Source: Oasisia sp. SBJ-2009 (taxonomy: Eukaryota > Annelida > Polychaeta > Sabellida > Siboglinidae). Taken from it: a stretch of 64,000 nucleotides of DNA. Below the pieces are notes generated by a model. The model was not told the origin of the DNA and did not search any database. It saw only the letters and a program-made list of their open reading frames with translations. Of this stretch, positions 45,555 to 58,171 are shown in pieces; the first letter of the stretch is position 1, and each line of letters opens with the position of its first letter. The translations under genes and the position numbers were made by a program. The stretch covers positions 53,086,309 to 53,150,308 of the forward strand of contig OZ024861.1 of the NCBI GenBank assembly GCA_964017155.1. The letters run 5' to 3'.

Positions 45555-45733
45555 GATCCACCGCAGACGGATATGACTTAGTAGTTTTCCTCGATTTTCC
45601 GAAAGTTGGCCATATGACGCACACGGCCATTGCGTTTCCTCGAGAGGTTCGTAGTTACTCCTCGTGCGCGACACACGCCCGAGAAGACCGACCGGCGCGT
45701 CGAACTTTGCCGTTTTTCTCGATTCGCAGAACT
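45555..45733 (+). repeat. Module A2 archetype (179 bp)
   Basis: Close sister of A with head CCACCGCAG, GGATATGACTTAGTAG, GTTGGCCATATGACGC, CCATTGCGTTTCCTCGAG and AGGTTCGTAGTTACTCC. Older A2 copies have CCCCGCAG, TTAGTCG, GGCCAAATGACGC and AGGGTCGTAG. A 177-bp form with GGATATGACAGTCG (2 bp lost) is found in units 4, 5, 10, 15, 19, 22, 23 and 29. Confidence 0.92.
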
Positions 45734-47030
45734 GATCCCCCGTAGACGGATAGGACTTAGTCGTTTTTCTCGATTTGTTTCCAAAAGTTGGCAAAACGAC
45801 GCGCCCGGTCGGTCATTCGTCTACATGCACAAGTGATCTCTACCGTCGTCGAGTCCGTCTTTCCCGTCTCTCTCCCTCCGCCGGCCCGGGCCGGGCCGCG
45901 CCGGGCCGGGCCGCGCCGATCAGTTACCGGCGCTCGGCCGGGCTTCGGAACGGGACCGGAGGCAAGGCTTCGGCGCACACGACCGGGCCGGGCTTCGGCA
46001 TGCGACCGGCGGCCGGGCTTCGGAACGCGACCAGGCTTCGGCGCACACGACCGGGCCAGGTTTCGGCACGCCGCTTTCTCAACTGATCCCCCGTAGACGG
46101 ATTCGGACTTTGTCGTCGTTTTCATCGATTTCTCCAACTATCACCCTGTTTAGGTCGCCAAATGCCTCGACTCCTCATCTAGCTAGTGTTTCCTTATTAC
46201 TCCCGCCATTTACCCACCGGTCGGCACGGAATTCTGTTGACAAGAATGTAGACAGACATTTACGATTCCCCAACTGATCCCCCGTAGACGGATCGGACTT
46301 TGGCGTCGTTTTCCTCGATTTCTCCAACTATCACCCTGTTAAGGTCGCCAAATGCCTCGTCACCTCATCTAGTTAGTGGTTCCTTATTACTCCCGCCGTT
46401 TACCCGCCGGTCGGTACGGAATTCTGTTGAAAAGAATGTAGACAGACATTTACGCTTCCCCAACTGATCCCCCGTAGACGGATGGGACTTTGTCGTTTTT
46501 CTCAGTTTTTCCGATGTATCACCCTGTTAAGGTCGCCAAATGCCTCGCTCGTCGTCTAATGATTTTATATTAGTGGTTCCTTATTACTCCCGCCGTTTAC
46601 CCACCGGTCGGCACGGCACGGCACGGAAATTTGTTGAAACAGGTTTAAACAGAAATTCTCGTTTCCCCAACTGATCCCCCGTAGACGGATCGGACTTTGT
46701 CGTTTTCCTCGATTTTCCGAAAGTTGGCAAAATGACGCGCACGGCCATTGGGCTTCCTTGGGAGAGTCGTAGTTACTCCCCGTGCGCGACACACGCCCGA
46801 GAAGACCGACCGGCGCGTCGAACTTTGCCGTTTTTCTCGATTCGCAGAACTGATCCCCCGTAGACGGATCGGACTTTGTCGTTTTCCTCGATTTTCCGAA
46901 AGTTGGCAAAATGACGCGCACGGCCATTGGGCTTCCTTGGGAGAGTCGTAGTTACTCCCCGTGCGCGACACACGCCCGAGAAGACCGACCGGCGCGTCGA
47001 ACTTTGCCGTTTTTCTCGATTCGCAGAACT
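45734..47030 (+). repeat. HOR unit 43 (1297 bp), A-A dimer
   Basis: Same marks as unit 40 (CGCTTTCTCAACT, GTTTAGGTCGCC, ACGATTCCCC), exactly 3891 bp downstream. Confidence 0.93.
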
Positions 47031-48327
47031 GATCCCCCGTAGACGGATAGGACTTAGTCGTTTTTCTCGATTTGTTTCCAAAAGTTGGCAAAACGACGCG
47101 CCCGGTCGGTCATTCGTCTACATGCACAAGTGATCTCTACCGTCGTCGAGTCCGTCTTTCCCGTCTCTCTCCCTCCGCCGGCCCGGGCCGGGCCGCGCCG
47201 GGCCGGGCCGCGCCGATCAGTTACCGGCGCTCGGCCGGGCTTCGGAACGGGACCGGAGGCAAGGCTTCGGCGCACACGACCGGGCCGGGCTTCGGCATGC
47301 GACCGGCGGCCGGGCTTCGGAACGCGACCAGGCTTCGGCGCACACGACCGGGCCAGGTTTCGGCACGCCGCTTGCTCAACTGATCCCCCGTAGACGGATT
47401 CGGACTTTGTCGTCGTTTTCATCGATTTCTCCAACTATCACCCTGTTAAGGTCGCCAAATGCCTCGACTCCTCATCTAGCTAGTGTTTCCTTATTACTCC
47501 CGCCATTTACCCACCGGTCGGCACGGAATTCTGTTGACAAGAATGTAGACAGACATTTACGCTTCCCCAACTGATCCCCCGTAGACGGATCGGACTTTGG
47601 CGTCGTTTTCCTCGATTTCTCCAACTATCACCCTGTTAAGGTCGCCAAATGCCTCGTCACCTCATCTAGTTAGTGGTTCCTTATTACTCCCGCCGTTTAC
47701 CCGCCGGTCGGTACGGAATTCTGTTGAAAAGAATGTAGACAGACATTTACGCTTCCCCAACTGATCCCCCGTAGACGGATGGGACTTTGTCGTTTTTCTC
47801 AGTTTTTCCGATGTATCACCCTGTTAAGGTCGCCAAATGCCTCGCTCGTCGTCTAATGATTTTATATTAGTGGTTCCTTATTACTCCCGCCGTTTACCCA
47901 CCGGTCGGCACGGCACGGCACGGAAATTTGTTGAAACAGGTTTAAACAGAAATTCTCGTTTCCCCAACTGATCCCCCGTAGACGGATCGGACTTTGTCGT
48001 TTTCCTCGATTTTCCGAAAGTTGGCAAAATGACGCGCACGGCCATTGGGCTTCCTTGGGAGAGTCGTAGTTACTCCCCGTGCGCGACACACGCCCGAGAA
48101 GACCGACCGGCGCGTCGAACTTTGCCGTTTTTCTCGATTCGCAGAACTGATCCCCCGTAGACGGATCGGACTTTGTCGTTTTCCTCGATTTTCCGAAAGT
48201 TGGCAAAATGACGCGCACGGCCATTGGGCTTCCTTGGGAGAGTCGTAGTTACTCCCCGTGCGCGACACACGCCCGAGAAGACCGACCGGCGCGTCGAACT
48301 TTGCCGTTTTTCTCGATTCGCAGAACT
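47031..48327 (+). repeat. HOR unit 44 (1297 bp), A-A dimer
   Basis: B351-C1 191-C2 190-D207-A179-A179; partner of unit 41 at 3891 bp. Confidence 0.93.
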
Positions 48328-49624
48328 GATCCCCCGTAGACGGATAGGACTTAGTCGTTTTTCTCGATTTGTTTCCAAAAGTTGGCAAAACGACGCGCCC
48401 GGTCGGTCATTCGTCTACATGCACAAGTGATCTCTACCGTCGTCGAGTCCGTCTTTCCCGTCTCTCTCCCTCCGCCGGCCCGGGCCGGGCCGCGCCGGGC
48501 CGGGCCGCGCCGATCAGTTACCGGCGCTCGGCCGGGCTTCGGAACGGGACCGGAGGCAAGGCTTCGGCGCACACGACCGGGCCGGGCTTCGGCATGCGAC
48601 CGGCGGCCGGGCTTCGGAACGCGACCAGGCTTCGGCGCACACGACCGGGCCAGGTTTCGGCACGCCGCTTGCTCAACTGATCCCCCGTAGACGGATTCGG
48701 ACTTTGTCGTCGTTTTCATCGATTTCTCCAACTATCACCCTGTTAAGGTCGCCAAATGCCTCGACTCCTCATCTAGCTAGTGTTTCCTTATTACTCCCGC
48801 CATTTACCCACCGGTCGGCACGGAATTCTGTTGACAAGAATGTAGACAGACATTTACGCTTCCCCAACTGATCCCCCGTAGACGGATCGGACTTTGGCGT
48901 CGTTTTCCTCGATTTCTCCAACTATCACCCTGTTAAGGTCGCCAAATGCCTCGTCACCTCATCTAGTTAGTGGTTCCTTATTACTCCCGCCGTTTACCCG
49001 CCGGTCGGTACGGAATTCTGTTGAAAAGAATGTAGACAGACATTTACGCTTCCCCAACTGATCCCCCGTAGACGGATGGGACTTTGTCGTTTTTCTCAGT
49101 TTTTCCGATGTATCACCCTGTTAAGGTCGCCAAATGCCTCGCTCGTCGTCTAATGATTTTATATTAGTGGTTCCTTATTACTCCCGCCGTTTACCCACCG
49201 GTCGGCACGGCACGGCACGGAAATTTGTTGAAACAGGTTTAAACAGAAATTCTCGTTTCCCCAACTGATCCCCCGTAGACGGATCGGACTTTGTCGTTTT
49301 CCTCGATTTTCCGAAAGTTGGCAAAATGACGCGCACGGCCATTGGGCTTCCTTGGGAGAGTCGTAGTTACTCCCCGTGCGCGACACACGCCCGAGAAGAC
49401 CGACCGGCGCGTCGAACTTTGCCGTTTTTCTCGATTCGCAGAACTGATCCACCGCAGACGGATATGACTTAGTAGTTTTCCTCGATTTTCCGAAAGTTGG
49501 CCATATGACGCACACGGCCATTGCGTTTCCTCGAGAGGTTCGTAGTTACTCCTCGTGCGCGACACACGCCCGAGAAGACCGACCGGCGCGTCGAACTTTG
49601 CCGTTTTTCTCGATTCGCAGAACT
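48328..49624 (+). repeat. HOR unit 45 (1297 bp), A-A2
   Basis: Partner of unit 42 at 3891 bp and of unit 52 at 8547 bp; A2 is the young form (CCACCGCAG, TTAGTAG, GGCCATATG). Confidence 0.93.
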
Positions 49625-50926
49625 GATCCCCCGTAGACGGATAGGACTTAGTCGTTTTTCTCGATTTGTTTCCAAAAGTTGGCAAAACGACGCGCCCGGT
49701 CGGTCATTCGTCTACATGCACAAGTGATCTCTACCGTCGTCGAGTCCGTCTTTCCCGTCTCTCTCCCTCCGCCGGCCCGGGCCGGGCCGCGCCTGGCCGG
49801 GCCGCGCCGCGCCGATCAGTTACCGGCGCTCGGCCGGGCTTCGGAACGGGACCGGAGGCAAGGCTTCGGCGCACACGACCGGGCCGGGCTTCGGCATGCG
49901 ACCGGCGGCCGGGCTTCGGAACGCGACCAGGCTTCGGCGCACACGACCGGGCCAGGTTTCGGCACGCCGCTTGCTCAACTGATCCCCCGTAGACGGATTC
50001 GGACTTTGTCGTCGTTTTCATCGATTTCTCCAACTATCACCCTGTTAAGGTCGCCAAATGCCTCGACTCCTCATCTAGCTAGTGTTTCCTTATTACTCCC
50101 GCCATTTACCCACCGGTCGGCACGGAATTCTGTTGACAAGAATGTAGACAGACATTTACGCTTCCCCAACTGATCCCCCGTAGACGGATCGGACTTTGGC
50201 GTCGTTTTCCTCGATTTCTCCAACTATCACCCTGTTAAGGTCGCCAAATGCCTCGTCACCTCATCTAGTTAGTGGTTCCTTATTACTCCCGCCGTTTACC
50301 CGCCGGTCGGTACGGAATTCTGTTGAAAAGAATGTAGACAGACATTTACGCTTCCCCAACTGATCCCCCGTAGACGGATGGGACTTTGTCGTTTTTCTCA
50401 GTTTTTCCGATGTATCACCCTGTTAAGGTCGCCAAATGCCTCGCTCGTCGTCTAATGATTTTATATTAGTGGTTCCTTATTACTCCCGCCGTTTACCCAC
50501 CGGTCGGCACGGCACGGCACGGAAATTTGTTGAAACAGGTTTAAACAGAAATTCTCGTTTCCCCAACTGATCCCCCGTAGACGGATCGGACTTTGTCGTT
50601 TTCCTCGATTTTCCGAAAGTTGGCAAAATGACGCGCACGGCCATTGGGCTTCCTTGGGAGAGTCGTAGTTACTCCCCGTGCGCGACACACGCCCGAGAAG
50701 ACCGACCGGCGCGTCGAACTTTGCCGTTTTTCTCGATTCGCAGAACTGATCCACCGCAGACGGATATGACTTAGTAGTTTTCCTCGATTTTCCGAAAGTT
50801 GGCCATATGACGCACACGGCCATTGCGTTTCCTCGAGAGGTTCGTAGTTACTCCTCGTGCGCGACACACGCCCGAGAAGACCGACCGGCGCGTCGAACTT
50901 TGCCGTTTTTCTCGATTCGCAGAACT
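49625..50926 (+). repeat. HOR unit 46 (1302 bp), B +5
   Basis: B356 with GCGCCTGGCCGGG followed by CCGCGCCGCGCC; C1 191-C2 190-D207-A179-A2 179. This rare B recurs only in unit 53, 8547 bp downstream. Confidence 0.93.
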
Positions 50927-52044
50927 GATCCCCCGTAGACGGATAGGACTTAGTCGTTTTTCTCGATTTGTTTCGAAAAGTTGGCAAAACGACGCGCCCG
51001 GTCGGTCATTCGTCTACATGCACAAGTGATCTCTACCGTCGTCGAGTCCGTCTTTCCCGTCTCTCTCCCTCCGCCGGCCCGGGCCGGGCCGCGCCGGGCC
51101 GGGCCGCGCCGATCAGTTACCGGCGCTCGGCCGGGCTTCGGAACGGGACCGGAGGCAAGGCTTCGGCGCACACGACCGGGCCGGGCTTCGGCATGCGACC
51201 GGCGGCCGGGCTTCGGAACGCGACCAGGCTTCGGCGCACACGACCGGGCCAGGTTTCGGCACGCCGCTTGCTCAACTGATCCCCCGTAGACGGATTCGGA
51301 CTTTGTCGTCGTTTTCATCGATTTCTCCAACTATCACCCTGTTAAGGTCGCCAAATGCCTCGACTCCTCATCTAGCTAGTGTTTCCGTATTACTCCCGCC
51401 ATTTACCCACCGGTCGGCACGGAATTCTGTTGACAAGAATGTAGACAGACATTTACGCTTCCCCAACTGATCCCCCGTAGACGGATCGGACTTTGGCGTC
51501 GTTTTCCTCGATTTCTCCAACTATCACCCTGTTAAGGTCGCCAAATGCCTCGTCACCTCATCTAGTTAGTGGTTCCTTATTACTCCCGCCGTTTACCCGC
51601 CGGTCGGTACGGAATTCTGTTGAAAAGAATGTAGACAGACATTTACGCTTCCCCAACTGATCCCCCGTAGACGGATGGGACTTTGTCGTTTTTCTCAGTT
51701 TTTCCGATGTATCACCCTGTTAAGGTCGCCAAATGCCTCGCTCGTCGTCTAATGATTTTATATTAGTGGTTCCTTATTACTCCCGCCGTTTACCCACCGG
51801 TCGGCACGGCACGGCACGGAAATTTGTTGAAACAGGTTTAAACAGAAATTCTCGTTTCCCCAACTGATCCCCCGTAGACGGATCGGACTTTGTCGTTTTC
51901 CTCGATTTTCCGAAAGTTGGCAAAATGACGCGCACGGCCATTGGGCTTCCTTGGGAGAGTCGTAGTTACTCCCCGTGCGCGACACACGCCCGAGAAGACC
52001 GACCGGCGCGTCGAACTTTGCCGTTTTTCTCGATTCGCAGAACT
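50927..52044 (+). repeat. HOR unit 47 (1118 bp)
   Basis: B351-C1 191-C2 190-D207-A179. B has TTTCGAAAAG, otherwise seen only in old-type units such as 14 and 20. C1 has TTTCCGTATTACTCC. A ends in AACT before an AATCCCCC head. Confidence 0.93.
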
Positions 52045-53341
52045 AATCCCCCGTAGACGGATAGGACTTAGTCGTTTTTCTCGATTTGTTTCCAAAAGTT
52101 GGCAAAACGACGCGCCCGGTCGGTCATTCGTCTACATGCACAAGTGATCTCTACCGTCGTCGAGTCCGTCTTTCCCGTCTCTCTCCCTCCGCCGGCCCGG
52201 GCCGGGCCGCGCCGGGCCGGGCCGCGCCGATCAGTTACCGGCGCTCGGCCGGGCTTCGGAACGGGACCGGAGGCAAGGCTTCGGCGCACACGACCGGGCC
52301 GGGCTTCGGCATGCGACCGGCGGCCGGGCTTCGGAACGCGACCAGGCTTCGGCGCACACGACCGGGCCAGGTTTCGGCACGCCGCTTGCTCAACTGATCC
52401 CCCGTAGACGGATTCGGACTTTGTCGTCGTTTTCATCGATTTCTCCAACTATCACCCTGTTAAGGTCGCCAAATGCCTCGACTCCTCATCTAGCTAGTGT
52501 TTCCTTATTACTCCCGCCATTTACCCACCGGTCGGCACGGAATTCTGTTGACAAGAATGTAGACAGACATTTACGCTTCCCCAACTGATCCCCCGTAGAC
52601 GGATCGGACTTTGGCGTCGTTTTCCTCGATTTCTCCAACTATCACCCTGTTAAGGTCGCCAAATGCCTCGTCACCTCATCTAGTTAGTGGTTCCTTATTA
52701 CTCCCGCCGTTTACCCGCCGGTCGGTACGGAATTCTGTTGAAAAGAATGTAGACAGACATTTACGCTTCCCCAACTGATCCCCCGTAGACGGATGGGACT
52801 TTGTCGTTTTTCTCAGTTTTTCCGATGTATCACCCTGTTAAGGTCGCCAAATGCCTCGCTCGTCGTCTAATGATTTTATATTAGTGGTTCCTTATTACTC
52901 CCGCCGTTTACCCACCGGTCGGCACGGCACGGCACGGAAATTTGTTGAAACAGGTTTAAACAGAAATTCTCGTTTCCCCAACTGATCCCCCGTAGACGGA
53001 TCGGACTTTGTCGTTTTCCTCGATTTTCCGAAAGTTGGCAAAATGACGCGCACGGCCATTGGGCTTCCTTGGGAGAGTCGTAGTTACTCCCCGTGCGCGA
53101 CACACGCCCGAGAAGACCGACCGGCGCGTCGAACTTTGCCGTTTTTCTCGATTCGCAGAACTGATCCACCGCAGACGGATATGACTTAGTAGTTTTCCTC
53201 GATTTTCCGAAAGTTGGCCATATGACGCACACGGCCATTGCGTTTCCTCGAGAGGTTCGTAGTTACTCCTCGTGCGCGACACACGCCCGAGAAGACCGAC
53301 CGGCGCGTCGAACTTTGCCGTTTTTCTCGATTCGCAGAACT
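52045..53341 (+). repeat. HOR unit 48 (1297 bp)
   Basis: B351-C1 191-C2 190-D207-A179-A2 179. The B head is AATCCCCC instead of GATCCCCC, a mark shared with units 55 and 57. Confidence 0.93.
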
Positions 53342-54459
53342 GATCCCCCGTAGACGGATAGGACTTAGTCGTTTTTCTCGATTTGTTTCCAAAAGTTGGC
53401 AAAACGACGCGCCCGGTCGGTCATTCGTCTACATGCACAAGTGATCTCTACCGTCGTCGAGTCCGTCTTTCCCGTCTCTCTCCCTCCGCCGGCCCGGGCC
53501 GGGCCGCGCCGGGCCGGGCCGCGCCGATCAGTTACCGGCGCTCGGCCGGGCTTCGGAACGGGACCGGAGGCAAGGCTTCGGCGCACACGACCGGGCCGGG
53601 CTTCGGCATGCGACCGGCGGCCGGGCTTCGGAACGCGACCAGGCTTCGGCGCACACGACCGGGCCAGGTTTCGGCACGCCGCTTTCTCAACTGATCCCCC
53701 GTAGACGGATTCGGACTTTGTCGTCGTTTTCATCGATTTCTCCAACTATCACCCTGTTAAGGTCGCCAAATGCCTCGACTCCTCATCTAGCTAGTGTTTC
53801 CTTATTACTCCCGCCATTTACCCACCGGTCGGCACGGAATTCTGTTGACAAGAATGTAGACAGACATTTACGATTCCCCAACTGATCCCCCGTAGACGGA
53901 TCGGACTTTGGCGTCGTTTTCCTCGATTTCTCCAACTATCACCCTGTTAAGGTCGCCAAATGCCTCGTCACCTCATCTAGTTAGTGGTTCCTTATTACTC
54001 CCGCCGTTTACCCGCCGGTCGGTACGGAATTCTGTTGAAAAGAATGTAGACAGACATTTACGCTTCCCCAACTGATCCCCCGTAGACGGATGGGACTTTG
54101 TCGTTTTTCTCAGTTTTTCCGATGTATCACCCTGTTAAGGTCGCCAAATGCCTCGCTCGTCGTCTAATGATTTTATATTAGTGGTTCCTTATTACTCCCG
54201 CCGTTTACCCACCGGTCGGCACGGCACGGCACGGAAATTTGTTGAAACAGGTTTAAACAGAAATTCTCGTTTCCCCAACTGATCCCCCGTAGACGGATCG
54301 GACTTTGTCGTTTTCCTCGATTTTCCGAAAGTTGGCAAAATGACGCGCACGGCCATTGGGCTTCCTTGGGAGAGTCGTAGTTACTCCCCGTGCGCGACAC
54401 ACGCCCGAGAAGACCGACCGGCGCGTCGAACTTTGCCGTTTTTCTCGATTCGCAGAACT
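53342..54459 (+). repeat. HOR unit 49 (1118 bp)
   Basis: B351-C1 191-C2 190-D207-A179. B ends CGCTTTCTCAACT and C1 ends ACGATTCCCC as in units 40 and 43, but C1 keeps GTTAAGGTCGCC. Confidence 0.93.
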
Positions 54460-55577
54460 GATCCCCCGTAGACGGATAGGACTTAGTCGTTTTTCTCGAT
54501 TTGTTTCCAAAAGTTGGCAAAACGACGCGCCCGGTCGGTCATTCGTCTACATGCACAAGTGATCTCTACCGTCGTCGAGTCCGTCTTTCCCGTCTCTCTC
54601 CCTCCGCCGGCCCGGGCCGGGCCGCGCCGGGCCGGGCCGCGCCGATCAGTTACCGGCGCTCGGCCGGGCTTCGGAACGGGACCGGAGGCAAGGCTTCGGC
54701 GCACACGACCGGGCCGGGCTTCGGCATGCGACCGGCGGCCGGGCTTCGGAACGCGACCAGGCTTCGGCGCACACGACCGGGCCAGGTTTCGGCACGCCGC
54801 TTGCTCAACTGATCCCCCGTAGACGGATTCGGACTTTGTCGTCGTTTTCATCGATTTCTCCAACTATCACCCTGTTAAGGTCGCCAAATGCCTCGACTCC
54901 TCATCTAGCTAGTGTTTCCTTATTACTCCCGCCATTTACCCACCGGTCGGCACGGAATTCTGTTGACAAGAATGTAGACAGACATTTACGCTTCCCCAAC
55001 TGATCCCCCGTAGACGGATCGGACTTTGGCGTCGTTTTCCTCGATTTCTCCAACTATCACCCTGTTAAGGTCGCCAAATGCCTCGTCACCTCATCTAGTT
55101 AGTGGTTCCTTATTACTCCCGCCGTTTACCCGCCGGTCGGTACGGAATTCTGTTGAAAAGAATGTAGACAGACATTTACGCTTCCCCAACTGATCCCCCG
55201 TAGACGGATGGGACTTTGTCGTTTTTCTCAGTTTTTCCGATGTATCACCCTGTTAAGGTCGCCAAATGCCTCGCTCGTCGTCTAATGATTTTATATTAGT
55301 GGTTCCTTATTACTCCCGCCGTTTACCCACCGGTCGGCACGGCACGGCACGGAAATTTGTTGAAACAGGTTTAAACAGAAATTCTCGTTTCCCCAACTGA
55401 TCCCCCGTAGACGGATCGGACTTTGTCGTTTTCCTCGATTTTCCGAAAGTTGGCAAAATGACGCGCACGGCCATTGGGCTTCCTTGGGAGAGTCGTAGTT
55501 ACTCCCCGTGCGCGACACACGCCCGAGAAGACCGACCGGCGCGTCGAACTTTGCCGTTTTTCTCGATTCGCAGAACT
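54460..55577 (+). repeat. HOR unit 50 (1118 bp)
   Basis: B351-C1 191-C2 190-D207-A179, standard young-family form without private marks that I noticed. Confidence 0.93.
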
Positions 55578-56874
55578 GATCCCCCGTAGACGGATAGGAC
55601 TTAGTCGTTTTTCTCGATTTGTTTCCAAAAGTTGGCAAAACGACGCGCCCGGTCGGTCATTCGTCTACATGCACAAGTGATCTCTACCGTCGTCGAGTCC
55701 GTCTTTCCCGTCTCTCTCCCTCCGCCGGCCCGGGCCGGGCCGCGCCGGGCCGGGCCGCGCCGATCAGTTACCGGCGCTCGGCCGGGCTTCGGAACGGGAC
55801 CGGAGGCAAGGCTTCGGCGCACACGACCGGGCCGGGCTTCGGCATGCGACCGGCGGCCGGGCTTCGGAACGCGACCAGGCTTCGGCGCACACGACCGGGC
55901 CAGGTTTCGGCACGCCGCTTGCTCAACTGATCCCCCGTAGACGGATTCGGACTTTGTCGTCGTTTTCATCGATTTCTCCAACTATCACCCTGTTAAGGTC
56001 GCCAAATGCCTCGACTCCTCATCTAGCTAGTGTTTCCTTATTACTCCCGCCATTTACCCACCGGTCGGCACGGAATTCTGTTGACAAGAATGTAGACAGA
56101 CATTTACGCTTCCCCAACTGATCCCCCGTAGACGGATCGGACTTTGGCGTCGTTTTCCTCGATTTCTCCAACTATCACCCTGTTAAGGTCGCCAAATGCC
56201 TCGTCACCTCATCTAGTTAGTGGTTCCTTATTACTCCCGCCGTTTACCCGCCGGTCGGTACGGAATTCTGTTGAAAAGAATGTAGACAGACATTTACGCT
56301 TCCCCAACTGATCCCCCGTAGACGGATGGGACTTTGTCGTTTTTCTCAGTTTTTCCGATGTATCACCCTGTTAAGGTCGCCAAATGCCTCGCTCGTCGTC
56401 TAATGATTTTATATTAGTGGTTCCTTATTACTCCCGCCGTTTACCCACCGGTCGGCACGGCACGGCACGGAAATTTGTTGAAACAGGTTTAAACAGAAAT
56501 TCTCGTTTCCCCAACTGATCCCCCGTAGACGGATCGGACTTTGTCGTTTTCCTCGATTTTCCGAAAGTTGGCAAAATGACGCGCACGGCCATTGGGCTTC
56601 CTTGGGAGAGTCGTAGTTACTCCCCGTGCGCGACACACGCCCGAGAAGACCGACCGGCGCGTCGAACTTTGCCGTTTTTCTCGATTCGCAGAACTGATCC
56701 ACCGCAGACGGATATGACTTAGTAGTTTTCCTCGATTTTCCGAAAGTTGGCCATATGACGCACACGGCCATTGCGTTTCCTCGAGAGGTTCGTAGTTACT
56801 CCTCGTGCGCGACACACGCCCGAGAAGACCGACCGGCGCGTCGAACTTTGCCGTTTTTCTCGATTCGCAGAACT
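55578..56874 (+). repeat. HOR unit 51 (1297 bp)
   Basis: B351-C1 191-C2 190-D207-A179-A2 179. Position-matched to unit 44 at 8547 bp, but has A2 where unit 44 has a second A. Confidence 0.93.
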
Positions 56875-58171
56875 GATCCCCCGTAGACGGATAGGACTTA
56901 GTCGTTTTTCTCGATTTGTTTCCAAAAGTTGGCAAAACGACGCGCCCGGTCGGTCATTCGTCTACATGCACAAGTGATCTCTACCGTCGTCGAGTCCGTC
57001 TTTCCCGTCTCTCTCCCTCCGCCGGCCCGGGCCGGGCCGCGCCGGGCCGGGCCGCGCCGATCAGTTACCGGCGCTCGGCCGGGCTTCGGAACGGGACCGG
57101 AGGCAAGGCTTCGGCGCACACGACCGGGCCGGGCTTCGGCATGCGACCGGCGGCCGGGCTTCGGAACGCGACCAGGCTTCGGCGCACACGACCGGGCCAG
57201 GTTTCGGCACGCCGCTTGCTCAACTGATCCCCCGTAGACGGATTCGGACTTTGTCGTCGTTTTCATCGATTTCTCCAACTATCACCCTGTTAAGGTCGCC
57301 AAATGCCTCGACTCCTCATCTAGCTAGTGTTTCCTTATTACTCCCGCCATTTACCCACCGGTCGGCACGGAATTCTGTTGACAAGAATGTAGACAGACAT
57401 TTACGCTTCCCCAACTGATCCCCCGTAGACGGATCGGACTTTGGCGTCGTTTTCCTCGATTTCTCCAACTATCACCCTGTTAAGGTCGCCAAATGCCTCG
57501 TCACCTCATCTAGTTAGTGGTTCCTTATTACTCCCGCCGTTTACCCGCCGGTCGGTACGGAATTCTGTTGAAAAGAATGTAGACAGACATTTACGCTTCC
57601 CCAACTGATCCCCCGTAGACGGATGGGACTTTGTCGTTTTTCTCAGTTTTTCCGATGTATCACCCTGTTAAGGTCGCCAAATGCCTCGCTCGTCGTCTAA
57701 TGATTTTATATTAGTGGTTCCTTATTACTCCCGCCGTTTACCCACCGGTCGGCACGGCACGGCACGGAAATTTGTTGAAACAGGTTTAAACAGAAATTCT
57801 CGTTTCCCCAACTGATCCCCCGTAGACGGATCGGACTTTGTCGTTTTCCTCGATTTTCCGAAAGTTGGCAAAATGACGCGCACGGCCATTGGGCTTCCTT
57901 GGGAGAGTCGTAGTTACTCCCCGTGCGCGACACACGCCCGAGAAGACCGACCGGCGCGTCGAACTTTGCCGTTTTTCTCGATTCGCAGAACTGATCCACC
58001 GCAGACGGATATGACTTAGTAGTTTTCCTCGATTTTCCGAAAGTTGGCCATATGACGCACACGGCCATTGCGTTTCCTCGAGAGGTTCGTAGTTACTCCT
58101 CGTGCGCGACACACGCCCGAGAAGACCGACCGGCGCGTCGAACTTTGCCGTTTTTCTCGATTCGCAGAACT
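56875..58171 (+). repeat. HOR unit 52 (1297 bp)
   Basis: B351-C1 191-C2 190-D207-A179-A2 179; partner of unit 45 at 8547 bp. Confidence 0.93.

Larger units (their letters stand above)
44437..45733 (+). repeat. Reference HOR unit (unit 42, 1297 bp): B-C1-C2-D-A-A2
   Basis: This unit holds one copy of every module and serves as the reference. B is 44437-44787 (351 bp), C1 44788-44978 (191), C2 44979-45168 (190), D 45169-45375 (207), A 45376-45554 (179), A2 45555-45733 (179). The total, 1297, equals the spacing to the next unit. 1297 is seven times about 185 if B counts as two. It belongs to the young family: B has GAACGGGACCGG, C1 has CGACTCCTCATC and TTGACAAG, D has GGAAATTTG. Confidence 0.95.
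41843..49624 (+). repeat. 3891-bp super-repeat, two tandem copies
   Basis: Units 40-42 and 43-45 form two copies of a three-unit block (3 x 1297 bp) with tail pattern A-A, A-A, A-A2. The first unit of each block carries CGCTTTCTCAACT, GTTTAGGTCGCC and ACGATTCCCC. By eye the copies look almost identical. Confidence 0.9.
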
